Both the position numbers and the translations under genes were made by a program. 48,788 nt of DNA from an uncultured Muribaculaceae bacterium. Lineage in GTDB: Bacteria > Bacteroidota > Bacteroidia > Bacteroidales > Muribaculaceae. Under the pieces are notes generated by a model. The model was given only the letters and a program-made list of their open reading frames with translations, made no database searches and was not told where the DNA came from. The stretch spans positions 1 to 48,788 of the forward strand of contig CAJTYC010000006.1 in assembly GCA_910584185.1 (NCBI GenBank), written 5' to 3'. Below are positions 44,392 to 48,788 of the stretch, piece by piece (the first letter of the stretch is position 1; each line of letters opens with the position of its first letter).

Positions 44392-44505
44392 TGGCGTCGG
44401 CGGCGCCTCCTTGCCCCCAGTGCGCTATGCAGCTTGGCTTCGCGACGGGTTATTTCTTTGTTGTCGTTGCCGGAGGCTCCTCCCGGTGGCTTCGCTTCGG
44501 GTTTT
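44392..44505. repeat. Composite intergenic repeat, copy I
   Basis: Module 2 (44392-44443, 'GGCGTCGGCGGCGCCTCCTT' then 'GCCCCCAGTGCGCTATGCAG') and module 1 (44462-44500, 'GTCGTTGCCGGAGGCTCC' then 'TCCCGGTGGCTTCGC'), ending in GGGTTTTTC. Same order and same T-rich end as copies E and F read on the minus strand. Confidence 0.85.
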
Positions 44506-44573
44506 TCACTGGTGGCGTTGGCTTGGCGTTGGCTTGGTGTCGGATGCGACTTCGGCTGCGACTTTACTTTGGA

Positions 44574-44605
44574 TTTGGGAATGTGTGATTTTTGGGTTAT
44601 ATTTG
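44574..44605 (+). promoter_or_regulatory. Promoter of the Rpn nuclease gene
   Basis: TTTG (44574-44577), 20-bp spacer, TATATTTG (44598-44605), a full consensus. Transcription near 44612 excludes the Met at 44592 and supports ATG 44631. Confidence 0.7.
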
Positions 44606-44630
44606 TGGAATAAATCAAATTGTGTGGGTT

Positions 44631-45470
44631 ATGTGCACTGAGAGATATATTGATCCGTTCACCGATTTCGGGTTCAAGCTGCTGTTCGGCACCCCTGCCA
44701 ATAAGGAGTTCCTTATCGAGATACTGAATGCCCTGCTTGACGGCATGGAGGTCGTCACGGACATATCGTACAAAAACACGGAGTTGTTCGGCAAGACGCC
44801 TGACGACCGCAAGGCCGTATATGACCTTTATTGCGAGACGAGCGACGGTTCGCATATCATTGTGGAGTGCCAGAATGCCTATCAGCGGTATTTCCTGGAC
44901 CGCACGGTATATTATTCCTCCTTCCCTATGCAGGCTGTGGCCAAGAAGGGTGAATGGGACTATCGGCTGCCGAAGATATACACTATATCGTTTCTCAACT
45001 TCACCATGTCGGAATATGCTGATGACCCGCATTACAAGCATGTGGTGCGTCTTTGCGACACGCGCACCAAGGAGGTATTTTTCGACAAGCTGACCTACAT
45101 GTATCTGGAGATGCCGAAATTCAACAAGGAGGTTGACGACTTGAAGGATTATACTGACTGGTGGCTCTATATAATAAGAAACTTGGTCAGGCTCAATGAC
45201 ATGCCCACACAACTCAGGGACAAGGTGTTCGAGCGTTTTTTCAAAGCGGCGGAGATAGCCCGGTTCACGCCCGAGGAGCGCATGGCCTACGAGACATCGC
45301 TTAAGAACATGCGCGACTACAACAACACGATAATCTCGGCCGAGGAGAAAGGTGCGAGCTCCAAGGCAAAAGAGATAGCCAAAAGGCTTCTTGCCCTCGG
45401 CATGAGCGCCAAGGATGTAGCTGAAAACACGCAGCTTAGTGAGGGTGAGGTGGCTGCATTGATAGGGTAA
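44631..45470 (+). CDS. Rpn-family PD-(D/E)XK nuclease / putative transposase
   Basis: 279 residues from ATG 44631. The opening 'ERYIDPFTDFGFKLLFGTPANKEFLIEILNALL' is the hallmark of the Rpn/PDDEXK_2 family. The nuclease site is Asp65 in 'KAVYDLYCETSDG' and Glu79-x-Gln81 in 'HIIVECQ'. The C-terminus 'AKRLLALGMSAKDVAENTQLSEGEVAALI' is the small DNA-binding-like tail common in this family. Rpn proteins in E. coli are DNA nucleases that raise RecA-independent recombination and can act in phage defence. All parts are intact and a consensus promoter is present. It lies between inverted diverged repeats, which could be related to its movement. Confidence 0.88.
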   Translation: MCTERYIDPFTDFGFKLLFGTPANKEFLIEILNALLDGMEVVTDISYKNTELFGKTPDDRKAVYDLYCETSDGSHIIVECQNAYQRYFLDRTVYYSSFPMQAVAKKGEWDYRLPKIYTISFLNFTMSEYADDPHYKHVVRLCDTRTKEVFFDKLTYMYLEMPKFNKEVDDLKDYTDWWLYIIRNLVRLNDMPTQLRDKVFERFFKAAEIARFTPEERMAYETSLKNMRDYNNTIISAEEKGASSKAKEIAKRLLALGMSAKDVAENTQLSEGEVAALIG

Positions 45471-45926
45471 TAACATTTTATGGAGTTGCTTAGAGTCCTT
45501 CTCATAATCTTTTAAAATTAAACTTAAAATATATAGAAAATAATTATTAAATTTGCGAAAGCAGACCGAAACGCAGGAGCCCGGTCAGGGTGAAGTGGGA
45601 GGGTTTGCGCAATACATACAAAAAGCGTTTACTCTACGCTCTTTCTTGACATCTTGAAACCTGGAAAACTTCAATCTTCGTCAAGGATGCAGCAAACAGT
45701 AGATGCCTGCGGATATGTACATATATACTGCCCGTGATGCATAAGCATCGCGCATGGCAGCCATATAGCATATTCTGCGTGAGGCTTCTGCGTGTTTGCT
45801 CGTTCAACGAAGATGGGCAATTCCAGGGCCTCAAGATGTGGGACGGGCAACAAGTACGGCTCTCACGCTTTTTTATTTCAATAACCTAACAACCAATCAG
45901 GGGAGCCATTGGTCCAAAGATTGGAC
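45471..45926. other. Gene-free gap with inverted element copy R3
   Basis: Holds the third copy of the unknown element (45621-45845) in the opposite orientation to R1/R2. Within it is a nested hairpin CTGCC..GATGC-ATAA-GCATC..GGCAG (about 45728-45760). No gene or consensus promoter seen. Confidence 0.7.
45621..45845 (+). repeat. Inverted third copy (R3) of the element flanking the Rpn gene
   Basis: Shared blocks with R2 (read on minus) in the same order: 'AAAGCGT.TA.TCTAC', 'ACAGTAGATGCC', 'GGATATGTA', 'CTGCGT', 'TTGCTCGTTC' and 'ATGGGCAAT'. The middle parts differ but hold a hairpin in each copy. Confidence 0.7.
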
Positions 45927-48755
45927 ATGAGAAAAACATTACTTACACTGATTACAGTGGTTGGTATCACATCTGCCGGTGCACGTGACTTCGAGTCCGC
46001 TGGAGTGTGGTATACAGTGCTTGACGAAGAACAAAAGACGTGCAGTACACGCGAAGGAGGTGCTGTGGGTGACACTTTCAGTGGAGAACTAAAGATTCCG
46101 GAGAAAGTATCAGATGGCTCCAATGAATATACCGTTACCGAGATAGGGAGCAAAAGCTTCTACGGATGCAGCTTCACAAACCGACGGATTGTTCATGGCG
46201 AGATACCGGCAACCGTCAAAAGGATTCAACCTTCAGCATTCGAAAACAGTAATATAGAATATCTGATGCTTCCCGAAAACGGTGTTACACAAATTGGAGC
46301 GAAAGCTTTTTACAACAACAATAAAGATAATGCGATTAAATATGCATATCTACCTCAATGTGTTGAAAGACAGCCTGGTATAAATAAGCTTGAAGATTTA
46401 TTCAATGTGGAATATTCACGTTTAATAGTCGCACACCACCCATGGGGTTGCCGGAATAGTGACAATGAAAAAAGAGTTAACATCATCTACAGTGAGTGCA
46501 AATGGGATGGGATGTGCCTGTATAGTGACACTAAGTATGGCAGGACACTTCAATTTGTATCGTGGGCAGCGGAAGGGACACTGAAAGTGCCTGACACATA
46601 TACAAACGTAAATGGCAGATACGGAGGATACGAAAACCTATCGACAATTTTACCTCGTACTATCGAATATTATGACTATGATAGACATGGACTTATTGGT
46701 AATATGGCAGCAAAAGCATATTATAAATATCCTGCCGGCACTTTTAGAAGTTCAATAGTATATTATTCTGACAAGGCGGAGATTATGGATAACTGCATCT
46801 ATGATGAAATTAACTGGTATACATATTTCAAGGAAATTGACAAGGGCTGGAATGGCGTTTTAATTAGCCAGTATGGTATAGAGGATAAACAATTAGCATT
46901 AACTAATTATATCCCAAATCAGGATATAAAATCTCTGATTTATACCACATACGCCCAACCAGAGGAATTCAAAATAAAAGAAGGAACTGAGATTATCATA
47001 AATTCATTCAAGAACAGCAAAAACTTAAAAGCTGTAAAGATGCCTTCAACGGTTAAGTATTTATATGATTCTTTCATTAATATTGAGACACTCACTCAAT
47101 GTTCATTGTCATCAAAAATGACAATGATATGTTCGGGATTTAGCTACATTCCTAACCTTACAGAAATAAAAATACCTGAAACTGTTAAATATTTATTCGG
47201 GTTCAAAAATTGTGGCATCGAGGAAGTAAATATACCTGACAACATAGTGCTTGTGGATGCGTTTGACGGTTATTACGAGAATGAGCTACAATCACTTAAA
47301 AAAGTAACGTTCGGTAAAAATATCAAATATATAATTGGGTTCAATAATATTACAGCTGAAACTATTACAATACCTGAGGGCACACAAACCATATCAGGAG
47401 CATTCGCCACATGTCCTAATCTTAGTTATGTAACACTTCCGGAGAGTCTAAAATGTGTTTACGCAGGCTTTTGCAACAACCCTCGGTTAGAACATATTAC
47501 AATTCCGGCTTCTGTTGAAACATTTGTATGGGGAACAACGGAATATCCTAAAACTATGTATTTCCAATCAAAGAGACCTCCAATAAACCGCATAGGGGAT
47601 AATCCTGAAGGACAGGCTCCTACAAGTGGGCAAATCACATGCATTGTGCCGGACGGTAGTCTTGAAACATATGCCGAGTCTGCTGCATTTCACTACATGA
47701 ATCTTATGACTGAGTCCGGACTAAAGCCCCTGAAATATAATGATGATGTGTTTGACTATCTTCTATTCTCCGAAACAAAAGAGGCAATGATTACAGGACT
47801 TACTAGCCAATCATCAGCTGTATCAATCCCTAACAGAATACCCGTTGAGAGCGAGACTGGGGTTGAGTTTTACCCAGTTACGACTATAGGGGTAGATGCA
47901 TTCATGGGGAAAAAACAACTTCAAAAGATTGAGCTGCCTTCCTCGCTGCGATACATCGGCAACCAAGCATTCAGAGACTGCTCATCGCTGCGCGACATAA
48001 AATTTCCTACGCAACTGAAAGGTATCGGTTGTTACGCATTCTACAACTGCCAAGAACTTAAAGAAGCGACATTCTACAACGCGTTAAACCAACTTGATGT
48101 TGATGCATTCGGTTACTGTATAAATTTACGAAAAGTTTCATTTTCAGAGGGGCCTGATAAAATAGGGCGGTCTGCATTTGAACATTGCAGTTTACTGACA
48201 GAAGTGCAACTTCCCACCAATCTCAGAAATATAAACCAATATGCTTTCCAATATACAGGGCTTGAAAACCTCGACATGAGAAATACTCAGATAGATATAA
48301 TTGAGGATTATGCATTTCTGCAATGCAAAATGCTAAACAATGTTATATTCCCAACGACATTAAAAAAATTGGGACACGGTAGTTTTGCTTCATGCATTGA
48401 GCTTAAAGAGGCCGAATTGCCCGAAAAATTGAGTTATATCGGTGCGAATAGTTTCTACAACACGGTGCTTAAAGAGGTAATCATACCGGCAAGTGTCGAG
48501 AAACTTTGCATGAATGCATTCAAGAGTTGTAAGGATATAGAATATATCAAGCTCTGCGACTCAGAGCAGCCCCTCATTCCTGTGAAAGAAGGTTACGGAA
48601 CAAGTAGTCTCATCATCAATAACCCTTGGGCAGACTTGGAAGTATTTGAGGGTTGCAAACCCTCGCGGCTATATCTCGGCAGACCTACAGGCAGCTATGC
48701 AATTGAACCCGATACTTCAATAGAAGATGGTGAACTGAAGTACTCCCTTGTGTGA
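45927..48755 (+). CDS. Large BspA-like leucine-rich repeat protein
   Basis: 942 residues from ATG 45927, which gives the signal peptide 'MRKTLLTLITVVGITSAGA'. BspA-type LRRs occur in two blocks: about 60-130, and a long part from about 350 to the end ('LQKIELPSSLRYIGNQAFRD', 'CSSLRDIKFPTQLKGIGCYA'). A less regular region lies between. Unlike the LRR protein at 40661 it ends abruptly at 'IEDGELKYSLV' without a sorting-type tail, so it may be truncated by a frameshift or stop, or be retained another way. It is AT-rich like the rest of this accessory region. Probably surface-exposed; ligand unknown. Confidence 0.82.
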   Translation: MRKTLLTLITVVGITSAGARDFESAGVWYTVLDEEQKTCSTREGGAVGDTFSGELKIPEKVSDGSNEYTVTEIGSKSFYGCSFTNRRIVHGEIPATVKRIQPSAFENSNIEYLMLPENGVTQIGAKAFYNNNKDNAIKYAYLPQCVERQPGINKLEDLFNVEYSRLIVAHHPWGCRNSDNEKRVNIIYSECKWDGMCLYSDTKYGRTLQFVSWAAEGTLKVPDTYTNVNGRYGGYENLSTILPRTIEYYDYDRHGLIGNMAAKAYYKYPAGTFRSSIVYYSDKAEIMDNCIYDEINWYTYFKEIDKGWNGVLISQYGIEDKQLALTNYIPNQDIKSLIYTTYAQPEEFKIKEGTEIIINSFKNSKNLKAVKMPSTVKYLYDSFINIETLTQCSLSSKMTMICSGFSYIPNLTEIKIPETVKYLFGFKNCGIEEVNIPDNIVLVDAFDGYYENELQSLKKVTFGKNIKYIIGFNNITAETITIPEGTQTISGAFATCPNLSYVTLPESLKCVYAGFCNNPRLEHITIPASVETFVWGTTEYPKTMYFQSKRPPINRIGDNPEGQAPTSGQITCIVPDGSLETYAESAAFHYMNLMTESGLKPLKYNDDVFDYLLFSETKEAMITGLTSQSSAVSIPNRIPVESETGVEFYPVTTIGVDAFMGKKQLQKIELPSSLRYIGNQAFRDCSSLRDIKFPTQLKGIGCYAFYNCQELKEATFYNALNQLDVDAFGYCINLRKVSFSEGPDKIGRSAFEHCSLLTEVQLPTNLRNINQYAFQYTGLENLDMRNTQIDIIEDYAFLQCKMLNNVIFPTTLKKLGHGSFASCIELKEAELPEKLSYIGANSFYNTVLKEVIIPASVEKLCMNAFKSCKDIEYIKLCDSEQPLIPVKEGYGTSSLIINNPWADLEVFEGCKPSRLYLGRPTGSYAIEPDTSIEDGELKYSLV

Positions 48756-48788
48756 GACCGGCTTGAGTGCGATTTATTAGACTCTATT

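Larger units (their letters stand above)
43540..44630. other. Gene-free stretch upstream of the Rpn nuclease
   Basis: Over 1 kb with no complete gene. Contents: two diverged tandem copies of an unknown element (about 43690-43835 and 43890-44107), a near-palindrome at 43684-43714 (ACGGGCAG...CTGCCCGT), a run of 'ggggctttggggg'-like G/T repeats (44212-44280), and composite repeat I (44392-44500). Confidence 0.75.

Noticed and set aside
44368..44641. Small frames rich in Gly, Ala and Ser upstream of the Rpn gene
   Set aside because: They translate composite repeat I and overlap the Rpn promoter.

Overview
The window is a chromosomal segment from a member of the Bacteroidota, most likely order Bacteroidales. 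Several points suggest this. Good promoter candidates have the Bacteroides-type form (TTTG near -33, 19-20 bp spacer, TAnnTTTG near -7). Starts lack obvious Shine-Dalgarno sequences. Many large secreted proteins end in a short 'YNLQG...G.Y....GG...K' tail like the type IX secretion sorting domain. The order ybeY-mnmG-apt-uvrC and the BspA-type leucine-rich repeat proteins also fit. The family (perhaps Muribaculaceae) is inference only. The window holds 30 protein genes and two tRNA genes.

Region by region. 0.2-9 kb: a pRiA4b ORF-3-fold protein with an acidic repeat tract, a secreted M48 protease, a TPR protein, a PurF-like protein lacking the glutaminase cysteine, a secreted C1B-type cysteine peptidase coupled to a glycosyltransferase, and a convergent family 2 glycosyltransferase whose 3' end overlaps it. 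9-9.7 kb: a compact tRNA-Glu / rpsT / tRNA-Glu operon on the minus strand, with promoter and terminator visible. 9.8-18.8 kb: a Wzi-like outer-membrane protein, a small lipoprotein, a histidine phosphatase of MINPP type, ruvB, a polysaccharide flippase, rnhB, a polyprenyl diphosphate synthase and a DUF6515-like secreted protein. 19-33.8 kb: a block of five very large secreted proteins (fibronectin-III, jelly-roll and LRR modules, one M6 metalloprotease) with a Crp/Fnr regulator among them. 33.9-39.6 kb: the housekeeping run ybeY-mnmG-apt-uvrC on the minus strand. 39.6-48.8 kb: an AT-richer accessory region with two BspA-like LRR proteins, a glycosyltransferase and an Rpn/PD-(D/E)XK nuclease, separated by long gene-free stretches.

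The most unusual content lies between and inside the genes. A composite intergenic repeat of about 110 bp recurs at five or six places, once as a perfect 43-bp inverted repeat. A second intergenic family is built around small hairpins with a constant GAA loop and changing arms. A 9-bp tandem repeat (GTCYGACNN) lies directly after the uvrC stop codon and also, in frame, inside mnmG, adding about 43 Ser-Asp-Lys/Gln residues. A diverged element of about 220 bp occurs twice upstream of the Rpn nuclease gene and once, inverted, downstream. No CRISPR array, phage or complete insertion sequence was seen.
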